Assembly (NCBI RefSeq): GCF_003461245.1
Contig: NZ_QTWS01000004.1
Coordinates: forward strand, 62,254 to 126,253
Length of the DNA: 64,000 nt
DNA from: Blautia sp. AF19-10LB
GTDB taxonomy: Bacteria; Bacillota; Clostridia; Lachnospirales; Lachnospiraceae
Direction of reading: 5' to 3'
Shown: positions 1-9,828 of the stretch, one piece after another
Numbering within the stretch: the first letter of the stretch is position 1
Layout: each line of letters opens with the position of its first letter
The notes under the pieces: generated by a model
Database searches by the model: none
Told to the model about the DNA's origin: nothing
The model's input: the letters and a program-made list of their open reading frames with translations, nothing else
Made by a program: the position numbers and the translations under genes

Positions 1-86
1 AGAAAAACATAATAAATCCATTTTTAATTTTATTAAATGCATATTTTAACTTTTCCACACCTTTTCACTCCTAACTGTCACCATTA

Positions 87-1073
87 TCAGTATAACGGCT
101 TTTCAAAATGCTGAAAATCTTTTATTCCGTTACTCCAGTCACCACCCCAGGAAAATCCGAGGTTTGTAAATATCTGGTAACAGATATCCTCATGTGTTAT
201 TACATGATCCAGCCCACTTGTTCTGTCCAGATATTGCTGTGCATTCTCATGATAACAGCTTCCATTTCCATTTCCATCATATGTCACATACGGATTCTGC
301 TGCGAGTTGATATCAATCGCACAGCCATACGCATGATTTGAAAGTTTACTGCTTCCCGTTGCGGTTCTGTAACAAAACGCGGATGTATTATTCACTTCAA
401 TGGATGCATTGTCACTGGTGACGCCATCTCCTGTCCAATAATTGTCAATAAGATACATACTCTGGATTTCATAATGTTCTTCATATAATGATTTGAATGC
501 ACTGAGAAAATCTTCGGCAAGCTGTGCGTTGACAATCACTTCTCCTACCTGCACATTTCCATCAAAATTATAATGCAGAACTTTCAAGTATCTGAGATCT
601 GCCAATCCTATATCGTTATTTTCTCTGTATGATTTTCCGATAATTCTGTTATAGACTGCATCTCCCTCTACAATTTCATATGCCTGAAAATAACTGTCCA
701 GGTTTGACCAGCTTATCTTGGAAACATCTACAATGCTTCCCACTTCCAGATCTGTAATTCCACTTTGTCCACTCTGTGTGATCTGTCCGTCAACTGATTC
801 ATTTTGTTCCTGATCCTCTACTGTGGTCTTTTCTATACTTTCTCTGTTTTTATCTTCTTCCTGTTTCTTCTCGAATTCTGTGATTCTTTTCTCCAGATTA
901 TTATTGGCTTTATTCACTTCTTCGATCTGTGCTGCAATTGTCTCTATCTGCTGCTGTATGATTTCCAGAGAATTTTGGCTTTTCTGATATTCTCTTACTA
1001 CCACAGTACTCATTACCGCCAGAGCAACAATGCAGATTCCCCACATAAAAATTTCCAGAATCTTTTTTTTCAT
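87..1073 (-). CDS. Membrane-anchored M15-type D,D-/L,D-carboxypeptidase (VanY-like)
   Basis: Likely a zinc peptidase that trims peptidoglycan stem peptides outside the membrane. The start is taken at ATG 1073 (MKKKILEIF), 10 bases after a GGGAGG site; the longer reading to 1136 would overlap the upstream gene. About 327 residues: one N-terminal membrane segment, a charged coiled coil of roughly 50 residues (QQQIETIAAQIEEVNKA), a variable part, then the M15 core. The zinc ligands are visible as HAYGCAID (His and Asp in the H-x6-D pattern) and the final His in QHFE close to the C-terminus, so the enzyme looks intact. It is the last gene of the 27-kb train, 17 bases after the discoidin-like gene. 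Inference: it opens or remodels the wall for the machine encoded upstream. Exact bond specificity cannot be read from sequence. Confidence 0.85.
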   Translation of the reverse strand: MKKKILEIFMWGICIVALAVMSTVVVREYQKSQNSLEIIQQQIETIAAQIEEVNKANNNLEKRITEFEKKQEEDKNRESIEKTTVEDQEQNESVDGQITQSGQSGITDLEVGSIVDVSKISWSNLDSYFQAYEIVEGDAVYNRIIGKSYRENNDIGLADLRYLKVLHYNFDGNVQVGEVIVNAQLAEDFLSAFKSLYEEHYEIQSMYLIDNYWTGDGVTSDNASIEVNNTSAFCYRTATGSSKLSNHAYGCAIDINSQQNPYVTYDGNGNGSCYHENAQQYLDRTSGLDHVITHEDICYQIFTNLGFSWGGDWSNGIKDFQHFEKPLY

Positions 1074-1090
1074 TTTCACGCGCCTCCCTC

Positions 1091-2263
1091 TTATATTCCA
1101 AAAGCCCTGACATCTGTAATCGGAGTATCGTCCCAACTAGTTCCTGCATGAACCCCCTCGATCGTCAGGCTCAGATATTCTGTCTCATATGGGTAACTCA
1201 GTTCCACCCAAAATTCCTGATATTTATCTGGAAAATTAATTTCTGTACTGAAATCTTCCATTTGAATTCTAAGACAAGATGGTCTGTTATTTCCATAAAA
1301 ATACCTGTCTGTTTTCCAGTTTCCCAGACGGAACATCAAATATTTAACCTTACAGCTTTCAGAAAAGTATCCTACAATAGATTCTCCGATTCCAGATCCT
1401 ACCACACCTTCCTGCCAACTCGTCTGTATATCATCATCAAATGCATAAATCGGATCATTACTTACTTTCTCCTGTTGAATTACAGACGATGCAAGTGCAG
1501 AATTAAAAAATTTCTCATTAAATCCTTCCAGATTCACTTCACTGGCGTCTATAAGCCTGGCTGTTATTTCAGGCATCGGAGTTGGTGTAGCTGTTGGTTC
1601 AGGTGTCGGAGTTAGCGTATCCGTTGGTTCAGGTGTTGGAGTAACTACTTCTTCTTTTTCTGGCGGCATAGTTACTTCTGTGTTTGCATTATTATCTTCC
1701 TGAACTTTTTCACCGCTTTCTTCCTTCTCTGTATTTGAGACAAGTGCCTTTGCCTGCTGTTTTTCAGTCTTGTTCCCCCCATTTAATGCTATTAGGACAG
1801 AGCATACCACTACCGCCACTCCTACACATATTGCGGCAGGAACAAAAATACTGTTTCTTTTTGCCGGTTCAGCAGATTCGTCATCATGTTTACTGTTATT
1901 AAACTTTTTGTCTGCATTCCCTGACTCATGTATGTTTACCTTTTTGTAAGGATCCTCATATGTCTGCCAGTTGTTATAAGAAGGCCAGGAAAACGAAGAA
2001 TCTTCTTCCTCCTGAGGAATATCTGCCGATTGCTCTTCTGCACTATCTTGTTCCTGCGGATTTTCTTCAGTATTCTCTTTTATATTTTCTTCATTTGAAT
2101 TCACACTGTCATCATTATAAAATCCATCCTGATTATACGGATCTGTTTCCGGAAATTCCGGCCAGACTGCATCTGTATTTTCTTCTTTGAGTTTGTTCCC
2201 GCATTGAGGACAATATGCAAATTTATCATTTACCTCGCAGCCACATATACTGCACTTTTTCAT
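1091..2263 (-). CDS. Zinc-ribbon membrane protein with extracellular discoidin-like (NADase-type glycan-binding) domain
   Basis: Not an enzyme by sequence; probably a sensor or adhesin. Domain order in 390 residues: a zinc ribbon at the N-terminus (CSICGCEVNDKF then CPQCG, residues 4-24), an acidic Glu/Asp/Asn-rich linker to about 140, a single membrane segment at about 141-162 (SIFVPAAICVGVAVVV), a Thr/Pro/Glu repeat stalk (TPTPEP units, about 205-235) and a C-terminal beta-sandwich of about 150 residues. That last domain carries YAFDDDIQTSWQEG and a terminal DVRAFGI, the pattern of galactose-binding-like folds. An AGGAG site precedes the ATG. It lies between a vWA protein and an M15 peptidase. 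Inference: the cytoplasmic ribbon links to the machine while the outer domain binds wall glycan or a surface ligand. Confidence 0.75.
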   Translation of the reverse strand: MKKCSICGCEVNDKFAYCPQCGNKLKEENTDAVWPEFPETDPYNQDGFYNDDSVNSNEENIKENTEENPQEQDSAEEQSADIPQEEEDSSFSWPSYNNWQTYEDPYKKVNIHESGNADKKFNNSKHDDESAEPAKRNSIFVPAAICVGVAVVVCSVLIALNGGNKTEKQQAKALVSNTEKEESGEKVQEDNNANTEVTMPPEKEEVVTPTPEPTDTLTPTPEPTATPTPMPEITARLIDASEVNLEGFNEKFFNSALASSVIQQEKVSNDPIYAFDDDIQTSWQEGVVGSGIGESIVGYFSESCKVKYLMFRLGNWKTDRYFYGNNRPSCLRIQMEDFSTEINFPDKYQEFWVELSYPYETEYLSLTIEGVHAGTSWDDTPITDVRAFGI

Positions 2264-2299
2264 TTGAAACTCCTCTGCTGACTATATTTATTTCGCGAC

Positions 2300-3751
2300 T
2301 TAGAAATGCCTTATACCGATATCACCAAGTCCGCCCTGACTCATGGTCATTACAGTTTTCTCAATTGTCGTTATCATCAGTCCAAACAGTACTGACATCA
2401 AGAGACGGGCAAAAAATTCACTTAGAATCAGATTTAGACCAATTTCCATAACCAGGGCTCCTGCCACAATTCCGATCATTGAGGAAATGCAGATCATTTT
2501 TACATTGGTTGTATCATCTGTAGCTGCAAGTTTAATTCCCAGAAATCCTGCACCCAGAATAATCAGAAATATAATTCTCATAAGTGCATACAGCCAGTTA
2601 TGATCCGTCCTTGCCCTTGATGACAGAAGATTTCTGCTACTGTCAGTCACCCGCACTGCAGATGCCATTGCTTTCTCCAGTTCATCTACATTATCTGTTG
2701 TTACACTGATTCCACCAGTTTTTCCGGAAATATTATTCAGTAACTTTTCATCTACATATCCCAGACCTACCGTACTGATACTAATTTTTTTCTTATTGAA
2801 TTTCTTCAACGTTTTATTTAATTCAAAATTTAAAAAGCTGGTATCTGTAGCATATCCGTCCGTGAGAAGGATTACCTGGCATCCCTCATCATATGGCAGA
2901 GTTCCAGATTCCATATCTTCCATAATTTTGCTCAAAACACCTACGATCGGAGTTCCTCCTGAAGGTGACGTTGCAAAATCATCTATTCCATTGGAAATCG
3001 GATTCAGTTCACGTATACATTGAATCACATCTCCAAATGAATACACTGCAAACTGCGCATTGTCTTCACGATTAGCCAGAAGCTTCTTAATTGCCGCCAC
3101 TCTTTCCTGATTTGGGTCATTATCCTGCATAGACCCAGAATTATCAATCGCAAAAATATATTTATCTGTCTGAACCATTGTAGAACCAAAGTTCAATTCA
3201 TAAATAAATTCAAAAAAAATCCCCAATACCAGAAGCATAAGAATGCAGATCCCTGAAACCAGAATTTTCTTTGAGGTGATATCCAAACCAATCACTCTGG
3301 ATACAATAAAAAATGCAGATGACAAAATCAGTCCGAACACAGCAAAGTAAACTCCCATAAAAAACACAGAGTTCACATCTGTAATAAGTGTTCTGTAAAT
3401 AACCTCTCCCAGAAGAAAAAAAATCACTGATGCTATGATAGAAACAATCAAAAAGCTTTTTGAAAAATGCGTTTCTGTTTTTTGCTGGAGCGACGGCCTT
3501 CCACCAGTCATATTATAATTAACCGTACCAAATCCATCATTCCCGCCAAAACTTCCAGTTCCGCCAAATGGTGAACCACCAAAGTTATCCGCCCCGTTTC
3601 CATAATTATTCCCAAATGGATTTCCATTTGTATTTCCATAATCATTTCCAAAATTTCCCCAGTTCGCATTCTCTGGCTGATTCTGGAAGGAAGAAGCTGT
3701 TCCAAATCCGTTTTGTGTATCTGCCTTTTTGTTTTTTTCTAAAAGTGCCAT
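2300..3751 (-). CDS. vWA-domain membrane protein with Gly/Asn/Phe-rich N-terminus
   Basis: 483 residues. The N-terminal ~95 residues are low complexity, rich in Asn, Gly and Phe (NPFGNN, NFGGSPFGG). Two or three membrane segments follow (about 100-185), then a von Willebrand factor A domain with an intact metal site: DNSGSMQ at about 203, a Thr in the SGGTP loop and Asp in LLTDGYA. Two or three further hydrophobic segments close the protein (about 385-470), and the last residues are GGLGDIGIRHF. vWA domains bind protein partners through a divalent metal; no enzyme activity is expected. The topology resembles BatA/B-type membrane vWA proteins, but no MoxR ATPase is nearby. The Asn/Gly/Phe tail is shared with the other vWA protein of the locus at 18547-21087. 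GAGGGG precedes the ATG by about 6 bases. Confidence 0.85.
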   Translation of the reverse strand: MALLEKNKKADTQNGFGTASSFQNQPENANWGNFGNDYGNTNGNPFGNNYGNGADNFGGSPFGGTGSFGGNDGFGTVNYNMTGGRPSLQQKTETHFSKSFLIVSIIASVIFFLLGEVIYRTLITDVNSVFFMGVYFAVFGLILSSAFFIVSRVIGLDITSKKILVSGICILMLLVLGIFFEFIYELNFGSTMVQTDKYIFAIDNSGSMQDNDPNQERVAAIKKLLANREDNAQFAVYSFGDVIQCIRELNPISNGIDDFATSPSGGTPIVGVLSKIMEDMESGTLPYDEGCQVILLTDGYATDTSFLNFELNKTLKKFNKKKISISTVGLGYVDEKLLNNISGKTGGISVTTDNVDELEKAMASAVRVTDSSRNLLSSRARTDHNWLYALMRIIFLIILGAGFLGIKLAATDDTTNVKMICISSMIGIVAGALVMEIGLNLILSEFFARLLMSVLFGLMITTIEKTVMTMSQGGLGDIGIRHF

Positions 3752-3784
3752 AATATCCCCTCGTTTTGCCGTCCGTTATTCTTT

Positions 3785-4015
3785 CTATTCTGGTTTTACC
3801 TGTTTTTCTAAGTCCTCAACTTCTGCTTTCAAATTGTTGCATCTCTCCTCTGCAGCAGTCAGTTCTGGATTATTTTCAATGCTGTCTGATACTTGCTGCA
3901 GATCATTATTTACTTTTTTGTCTGCCACGGCCAGACCTGCTGTACCAACCAGGAGCAGAACACAAAGAACCAGACCCAGGATAATTCTGATTCTGCTTTT
4001 TTTCTTTTTTGTCAT
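3785..4015 (-). CDS. Small membrane-anchored coiled-coil protein
   Basis: 76 residues, unrecognised. A basic start (MTKKKKSRIR) leads into one hydrophobic segment at about 10-31 (IILGLVLCVLLLVGTAGLAVA), which could be a signal anchor; the rest is a highly charged helix with heptad-like spacing (NNLKAEVEDLEKQVK). A good AAGGAAAGG ribosome site lies 8 bases upstream. It sits in line between a pseudo-beta-lactamase and a vWA gene, 33 bases before the latter, so it belongs to the operon. The neighbouring 4081-5118 product also has a membrane segment followed by a coiled coil, so the two may pair; this is inference. Confidence 0.7.
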   Translation of the reverse strand: MTKKKKSRIRIILGLVLCVLLLVGTAGLAVADKKVNNDLQQVSDSIENNPELTAAEERCNNLKAEVEDLEKQVKPE

Positions 4016-4080
4016 AACAAAGTTACCTTTCCTTTTAACTTTCAGATGTCGTTCCCTTCAGCCACAGGCTATTTCCTGCC

Positions 4081-5118
4081 TTATTCATCTTCAGAATTTG
4101 TTTCGTCTGTGTCCTCAGGATCTGTCGTCTCCCCGGATCCATCTGTGTAAAAATAATTATAGATTTCTGAAGACAGACTCTGAATGACACCCGGCGCAGC
4201 TTCCTTATTTATACCCTGAGACATAATACATATAATATAGTGTGGTCCATTTTCATTGAATACAATTGCTACTTCATTCTCAACCCCGTCAAGATCTCCG
4301 GTCTTATTTGCAAATCCTCCTGCTTGTCCAAGTCCTTCACAGATTTTGCCTGATTTTTTCTGATTTCTGAGGTCTGCCATCATTTTGTCCGATATATTTT
4401 CAGACTCACTATTCCCTGCTTCTTCTTCGCATTTCTTGTAAACGCTTTCCAGAAACTTTCCACAGTCTGACACCGACGTGGTACTTCCATCTCCAAACTG
4501 ATCCCCCAGTATAGTTTCTTCATAACCATTCTCTTTTATATATTGGTTTACATACTCTATACCACCAATCTGATTCAGTATCTGATTTGCGACTTCATTA
4601 TCAGAGTTTCCAATCATTGTATGTATCGACTCCACAAATTTCTCATCTGCCTGAATAGTACCATTCTGAATCTGAGTGTAGGCGGCTCCCATAACATAAA
4701 GCTTCAAAAGCCCTGCCCCCTTCATCTGTGCATCGTTAAACTTCTCAGATTGTCCATTCTCCAGGTTCTCTACATAAACAGACCAGGTTCCTTGCTGTTC
4801 TTTTAATACTGGAGTTATTCTGTCCAGCAGTCCCGGCAATCCCTCCTGAGCTTTCTGCTGCTCTTCCTCAGCTGCTTTTTTCTGTTGTTCTTGTAATTTT
4901 GAATTTAACTTTTCTTTTTCCTTTTCCAGTCCAGCTATCTCCTTATTTTTATTTTCAATCTGCTTCTGAATTTCACTTTCTGAATCTTTTTTTGCCGTCA
5001 GATCCGTCGACTGTCTTACAAAAACCTGAAGCAGAATTCCGATTCCTGTAAATGCCAGAACCAGAAAAAATATCAGGAGAATTTTTCCTATGGGCTTTCC
5101 TTTTGTTTCCGTATTCAC
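4081..5118 (-). CDS. Membrane-anchored beta-lactamase-like protein lacking the catalytic serine
   Basis: 345 residues: membrane anchor at about 11-32, a long Lys/Glu/Gln coiled coil at about 40-95, then a class A beta-lactamase/PBP-like domain and an acidic tail (DPEDTDETNSEDE). The motif that should be SxxK reads GLLK (Gly136, Lys139); I checked the codon, GGG, on the minus strand. The SDN motif (172-174) and the KTG motif (272-274) are both kept. Without the nucleophilic Ser it should not hydrolyse or be acylated by beta-lactams, but it may still bind a peptidoglycan-like ligand. It follows a second family member by one base, and that one has lost other catalytic residues. Role: probably a wall sensor or structural part of the operon's surface complex (inference). 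Confidence 0.82.
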   Translation of the reverse strand: MNTETKGKPIGKILLIFFLVLAFTGIGILLQVFVRQSTDLTAKKDSESEIQKQIENKNKEIAGLEKEKEKLNSKLQEQQKKAAEEEQQKAQEGLPGLLDRITPVLKEQQGTWSVYVENLENGQSEKFNDAQMKGAGLLKLYVMGAAYTQIQNGTIQADEKFVESIHTMIGNSDNEVANQILNQIGGIEYVNQYIKENGYEETILGDQFGDGSTTSVSDCGKFLESVYKKCEEEAGNSESENISDKMMADLRNQKKSGKICEGLGQAGGFANKTGDLDGVENEVAIVFNENGPHYIICIMSQGINKEAAPGVIQSLSSEIYNYFYTDGSGETTDPEDTDETNSEDE

Positions 5119-5119
5119 T

Positions 5120-6376
5120 TTACCTTTCCCCCTTTTTCAGATTTGCCAGCACGTAGGCTGCTTCATTTGTCACACATGGAGCTGATGTTTCCTGTTTTCC
5201 ATCTATTGTCAGTACTGCCATAATGAACACTTCATCTCCATTTTCAACCAGACCGACTTCATTATATCTTGTCTGCGTAACACCATTCAGATTCAGCAGA
5301 TTGCCTGCATTTGTACATGCCGGATACATTCCCTTGTTGGCAGTATCACTTGCTGATATTCTGAAGTACAGTCTTAAAAAGTTACTGTCAATTTCATCGA
5401 AATTATCCTGATAGATGGCATTCAGCATCATTGCAGCATCCCTTGCACTGATATAATTCTCCTGTGATGATGTACCATTCATAATTGCCCGCTGAAGATC
5501 TACACTGTCATATCCATATTGATGACATATCGTATTAATCTGCTCACGGGTCAGATAATCCATCAGGGAATTCCAGGCATTATTATCACTGGATGTCAGG
5601 CCTACCACCAGCAGTTCTCTTATCGTCAGCATCTGTCCATTTTGCTGTGCTGTATATCCACCCCGTCCATTTTGAAACGTATACGAAAATCTGATGAGCG
5701 TATCCATACTGTAGCCCCCTCGGTCTATTCCCTCTGCAATCGTATACATAATTGGAATTCCAATCAATGCAGATGCCGGAAGCGGAGTATCTGCCTCTCC
5801 AATCGCATAATTGGTATAATTGGTAAGATCCATCACATAGACACCATATCTTGCTCCACTTGCATCCATCAGGCTGGTCATATAATTTCGATCCAGCCAT
5901 GTACCTTCTTTCATCTGTGCTTCCTGCTCTTCATCCGTAACTGCTGAATGCCAGTCCGGTGCAGGCGTTGCGGTTGGTTCCGGCGTCGCTGTCGGCTCTG
6001 GCGTCGCTGTTGGTTCCGGTGTCGCTGTTGGTTCTGACGCTGCAGTCTGACTCGGTGCCCTAGCCTGTTTTACTGTATTTGCTGTTTTGCCGGTCTGTAA
6101 CCTTTGGTTTAATAATTCGCTCCCGTTTCCACTGATAAACAGATATCCGCCAACGCCCAGCATAATACCAAGTACTATGCCAAGTATCCATCCGCTTTTT
6201 CTGTTTTTTTCCGGTTTTTGTTTTTCAGCAGGCTGCTTCGTCTTTTTTTTCTTAGAACCGTCCGCCAGATTTTTGTAGGGATCTTTTTCATAGATTTTGT
6301 CCAGTCCCACATAAGGGTTTACATAATCTATATCTTTTGGAAATTCTTTCTTTTCTGTGTTGTTTTCTTCCTTCAC
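5120..6376 (-). CDS. Membrane-anchored pseudo-beta-lactamase with Pro/Thr stalk
   Basis: About 418 residues from the GTG at 6376. I prefer that start because AGGGAGG lies about 10 bases upstream of it, while the in-frame ATG at 6400 has no clear ribosome site; the longer product is 426 residues. Order: a charged cytoplasmic part, one membrane segment (SGWILGIVLGIMLGVGGYLF), a stalk of repeated PTATPEP units, and a beta-lactamase-like domain. In that domain the Ser of SxxK is present but the Lys is replaced (SALI), SDN is kept (SSDNNAW), and the KTG region reads NEVG. So it is degenerate in a different way from its neighbour at 4081-5118. Likely a ligand-binding pseudoenzyme exposed outside the membrane. 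Confidence 0.82.
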   Translation of the reverse strand: MKEENNTEKKEFPKDIDYVNPYVGLDKIYEKDPYKNLADGSKKKKTKQPAEKQKPEKNRKSGWILGIVLGIMLGVGGYLFISGNGSELLNQRLQTGKTANTVKQARAPSQTAASEPTATPEPTATPEPTATPEPTATPAPDWHSAVTDEEQEAQMKEGTWLDRNYMTSLMDASGARYGVYVMDLTNYTNYAIGEADTPLPASALIGIPIMYTIAEGIDRGGYSMDTLIRFSYTFQNGRGGYTAQQNGQMLTIRELLVVGLTSSDNNAWNSLMDYLTREQINTICHQYGYDSVDLQRAIMNGTSSQENYISARDAAMMLNAIYQDNFDEIDSNFLRLYFRISASDTANKGMYPACTNAGNLLNLNGVTQTRYNEVGLVENGDEVFIMAVLTIDGKQETSAPCVTNEAAYVLANLKKGER

Positions 6377-6408
6377 AGCAGTTTTTCCTCCCTGCTTCAT
6401 CCGTCTTT

Positions 6409-9400
6409 CTATCGATTAAGTGAAATCAGCATACAGATAAGAACTACAATTGCTCCTACTATACCTGCTGCACTCAACAGGATGCCTGTCAGAACCGCAA
6501 TGTTTATGTTTATATGATTATAAAAAATAAAAAACAGAACCTCTGCTGCAATTCCAGCCAAAACAAAAACACCGCTCAAAATTCCTGTAAGAAGCCATCC
6601 TGATTTATTTCTTTCGCTTCGGACAGCATAGTCCTGCTGCCACTCTTTTGGCAGTTCCTGCAGACACTGCATGATTCCGGACTGTTCCATAAGAATTTTG
6701 TTTGTACGATTCAGTTTTCGATATTCATTTACCAGCTGTTTATCCTCAAATACCTCGATTTTGTTCTGAGCTATCGCAAACAATTCCCGTAAAATACTTT
6801 CTTTTACATATTCACCATCGTATACACCATAGTCTTTCTGATTTCCATAACACAGAATAATTTCCAGTAACTGAAATGCAGTAAGTATCTTTTCTTTCTC
6901 TATTCTGGTTCTCCAGACAGCCATTGTCACACTTTCAAGAACCGACCTCTCTGTGCCTTTCAGATCCTGACGAATCTGCTCCTCCAGAAGAGCAACATTA
7001 TATGTAATTTCTTTTTTTATGTTATCTCTCAGGAGCATCTCACGCTTTTCTGTCAAAGCCGACAGATATATTTTTTTTATTATATCATTATGTTCAAGAA
7101 CAATTTTATTTCGAATCTGCAGGAATTCTTCTGACTGATAATTCGGATCAGCATCATATAAAGTGCCAACCACATCCAGAAATCCCCAGTTTGCTCCCAG
7201 AGGCAGAATTTTTTTCTCTTTCAGGAACAAAATATCACCTATACTCAGAGCCTCTGCTGACTCCTGTGATGTCGCTGCCATTCTCTGACGGAACAGCTTG
7301 ATAACATACGCATTAAAACTTATATTCTTTGAAATAGTTTCTATTTCATGAATTTCATTTCTGCAAACCCAGCACCACGCATCCAGTGCATCTGCATTTT
7401 TGTTATTTTCTCTGATATACTTCTCACATAATTCAAAATAAATGTCTGCTGTTTTCTTTAACTGTTCTTTGTCAATCAGTTCCAGTTTTTTCGCAACACT
7501 GAAGAATTCTTTTCGCATACCTGCAAATTCTTCTTTTACTTTACTCAACAGTTCATCTTTATTATCGGAAAATTCATTGCTAAAGAGCAGCATCCACTGT
7601 TCTTCCCTGTTCAATTCATTGATAAAGAAAGACTTTTTCTGTTCCATTTCTTCCAGAACACTATAACGTCTGTAAAGCAGATTTGTTGCTGACTGATATC
7701 TTCCATTATTTTCCAGGAACTTCATTATCGAACGCAGTTTCTGCATAGTTGGACAATATTCCGGATATCCATAAAGCAGATTATTGGCTTCCGTTACCGC
7801 AACCGCACTGCATATCAGCGGAAGTTTCTTCTCATCACTGTTAGATATCCATCCTCTAAAATCTTTATAGATTTCCTCAAAAATTTCTCTTTTATATATG
7901 TTTCTGTATTTAACAACAAGATCTTTGTGAAGTGGTCTCCAGTGTTCATGTAAATAAACCTCATCTCCGGACACAGCAAGATAAGTCAACTGCCAGATTA
8001 TTCCGTCGCCTATACTGATTCCGTTTTCACGGACTTTCTTTTCAAAGCACTCACGGAACAGTTTCAGATTTCGCGGATATACAGTAAATTTCCGTTCTTC
8101 CTGTTTCAGAATATCCGAAATCTGTTTTTCAATTTCTTTCTCTCCGGAAAGCAGTACATCCAGAAGATTTTCATATATTTCTTTTCTGTTTTCTTCTCTC
8201 AGTTCCGGATTTTCCAGCTGTGCCGCAAGAATGCTCATAATTGTGGCACAGTTCTGCCAGTCTCCTTTAATAAATAACTGTATATGCCAGTCTGTCAGAA
8301 TTGACAAAATCTCACTTTTTACACCTTCATCTGCCCCAAGTTCTGAATTTTTGCAGATTTCCATATACAGCTTCAGGAGTGATTTTTTTTCGTACCATAT
8401 AATACTGTCTTCATTCTGCAGCACATACTGGTTTGCTTCTCTGAGTTTGCTCACAACCATATCGTTCTGTATTTCCCGGCAGATCCACTGAATGCTTTCT
8501 TCCCTGCCATTACCATTCAGAATATTCTGCAGAAGAACGGTTACAATAAACGGTTTTAACTCTGACGGACACGTTTCCTGCTCTGCCAGTTCCAGAAGAG
8601 CATTCTCCAGTCTAGTATCATACTGTGGCTCCCGAATTTCCAGTTTCAATATTTCAGCTGCAACATATGTACTTCTCTCCGTCCAGCCTTCTTCGTTATA
8701 ATCTAACAGATCAAATAACAGGCGGTGTCTCTTGTGGATATCAGCAAATCCATCCGTTTCCTGGCAGTGCAGATCCAGAAGAAAACTGAATTTCTCCGGT
8801 GCCTGATCCTGTTCCTCACTTTTCCCTTCATTGAACAGACTTTCATATTCTTTCTCAAACTTCTCTCTGACTTCCGGAGCATTCAGATAATTCCAGAGAA
8901 ATTCTCCATACGATGTATCCAGATCTTTAGAAATCCAGCTTTCCTGCTGATCCAGATCAATAACAGAATATTCACTCAGTTTCCAGCTCTTTGTATTACA
9001 TGGCTCCATAAATACAAGCTGATATCCATCCAGTACAGGAGCCGTTGGATCTTCTCTTCCACCGGTTGTTGCATTCAGCTGTTCTTCCACACATGTCGGG
9101 AGAAGTTTCATTGTTGCCACCAGTATTTCTTCTGCATAGGCATTTCCACCGCTTCTTTCCCATCCCTGGTTGTATGCCCGCGGCAGAATTATAAGTACCT
9201 TATCATTCTCATGTCCTGAATAATGTGAAAGAGAAACCCTCTGAATAATACTGGAAATATATTCTACAAAAAGCTCTTTTGTAAAACCTGCTTTCTGAAA
9301 AATATCTGTTGAAATTTCCAAAGCATTGCTTCGAAACAGAGAATATTCTTCGTTTGCCTCAATTTTTCCTCCGTTTCCCTGCATTCTGGATTCCTGAATT

Positions 9401-9813
9401 CGCTGCATAACTGAAGGATATGCCTCAAAATCCTGAATATTCAGTACATATTCCGGTGATTCCAGGAAATGTTCCTTATCATCTCCTGCAAGGATATAAC
9501 TGCTTCCATATGTAAAATCTCTGCTTTCACCGCTTCCTGTGGAATGAAGGCGATAAGAACGGCACACCACTGTAATCTGCTGATTTAATCTTCGGATTTT
9601 GAGTACTCCCCGATATGCTCCCTGTATTTCCTGTGGAACAGGACGGATATCTTCCAGCGTACTTATTTTTTCGCATTCTTTTGCAACCAGCTTTGCCTGT
9701 TCCATTCTCGCAAACATATTCATGCTGATCGTCACAGTTGTACTGTCGGCATTCAGACCAGATTTTGAGAAATATCCTTCCAGGCATCTGGAATATATAT
9801 GCTGACCTATCAT
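6409..9813 (-). CDS. GTPase-associated protein 1 (GAP1)-like large protein with C-terminal membrane segments
   Basis: 1134 residues. The N-terminus (GQHIYSRCLEGYF, then a strand-rich region with YGSSYILAGDD at about 130) resembles the GAP1-N domain that Aravind and colleagues described as coupled to GTPases in conflict systems. The long middle is mostly helical with repeated charged helices and no visible catalytic motif. Two hydrophobic segments at the very end (SGWLLTGILSGVFVLAGIAA and IAVLTGILLSAAGIVGAIVV) anchor it to the membrane. A strong AGGAGGG site precedes the ATG, and the gene follows the GTPase gene by 15 bases, the expected pairing. Likely a partner or platform for the GTPase at 9829-11256. 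Family assignment is from memory of motif layout, so moderate; the operon pairing is clear. Confidence 0.7.
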   Translation of the reverse strand: MIGQHIYSRCLEGYFSKSGLNADSTTVTISMNMFARMEQAKLVAKECEKISTLEDIRPVPQEIQGAYRGVLKIRRLNQQITVVCRSYRLHSTGSGESRDFTYGSSYILAGDDKEHFLESPEYVLNIQDFEAYPSVMQRIQESRMQGNGGKIEANEEYSLFRSNALEISTDIFQKAGFTKELFVEYISSIIQRVSLSHYSGHENDKVLIILPRAYNQGWERSGGNAYAEEILVATMKLLPTCVEEQLNATTGGREDPTAPVLDGYQLVFMEPCNTKSWKLSEYSVIDLDQQESWISKDLDTSYGEFLWNYLNAPEVREKFEKEYESLFNEGKSEEQDQAPEKFSFLLDLHCQETDGFADIHKRHRLLFDLLDYNEEGWTERSTYVAAEILKLEIREPQYDTRLENALLELAEQETCPSELKPFIVTVLLQNILNGNGREESIQWICREIQNDMVVSKLREANQYVLQNEDSIIWYEKKSLLKLYMEICKNSELGADEGVKSEILSILTDWHIQLFIKGDWQNCATIMSILAAQLENPELREENRKEIYENLLDVLLSGEKEIEKQISDILKQEERKFTVYPRNLKLFRECFEKKVRENGISIGDGIIWQLTYLAVSGDEVYLHEHWRPLHKDLVVKYRNIYKREIFEEIYKDFRGWISNSDEKKLPLICSAVAVTEANNLLYGYPEYCPTMQKLRSIMKFLENNGRYQSATNLLYRRYSVLEEMEQKKSFFINELNREEQWMLLFSNEFSDNKDELLSKVKEEFAGMRKEFFSVAKKLELIDKEQLKKTADIYFELCEKYIRENNKNADALDAWCWVCRNEIHEIETISKNISFNAYVIKLFRQRMAATSQESAEALSIGDILFLKEKKILPLGANWGFLDVVGTLYDADPNYQSEEFLQIRNKIVLEHNDIIKKIYLSALTEKREMLLRDNIKKEITYNVALLEEQIRQDLKGTERSVLESVTMAVWRTRIEKEKILTAFQLLEIILCYGNQKDYGVYDGEYVKESILRELFAIAQNKIEVFEDKQLVNEYRKLNRTNKILMEQSGIMQCLQELPKEWQQDYAVRSERNKSGWLLTGILSGVFVLAGIAAEVLFFIFYNHININIAVLTGILLSAAGIVGAIVVLICMLISLNR

Positions 9814-9828
9814 GGCAAGTCCCTCCTA

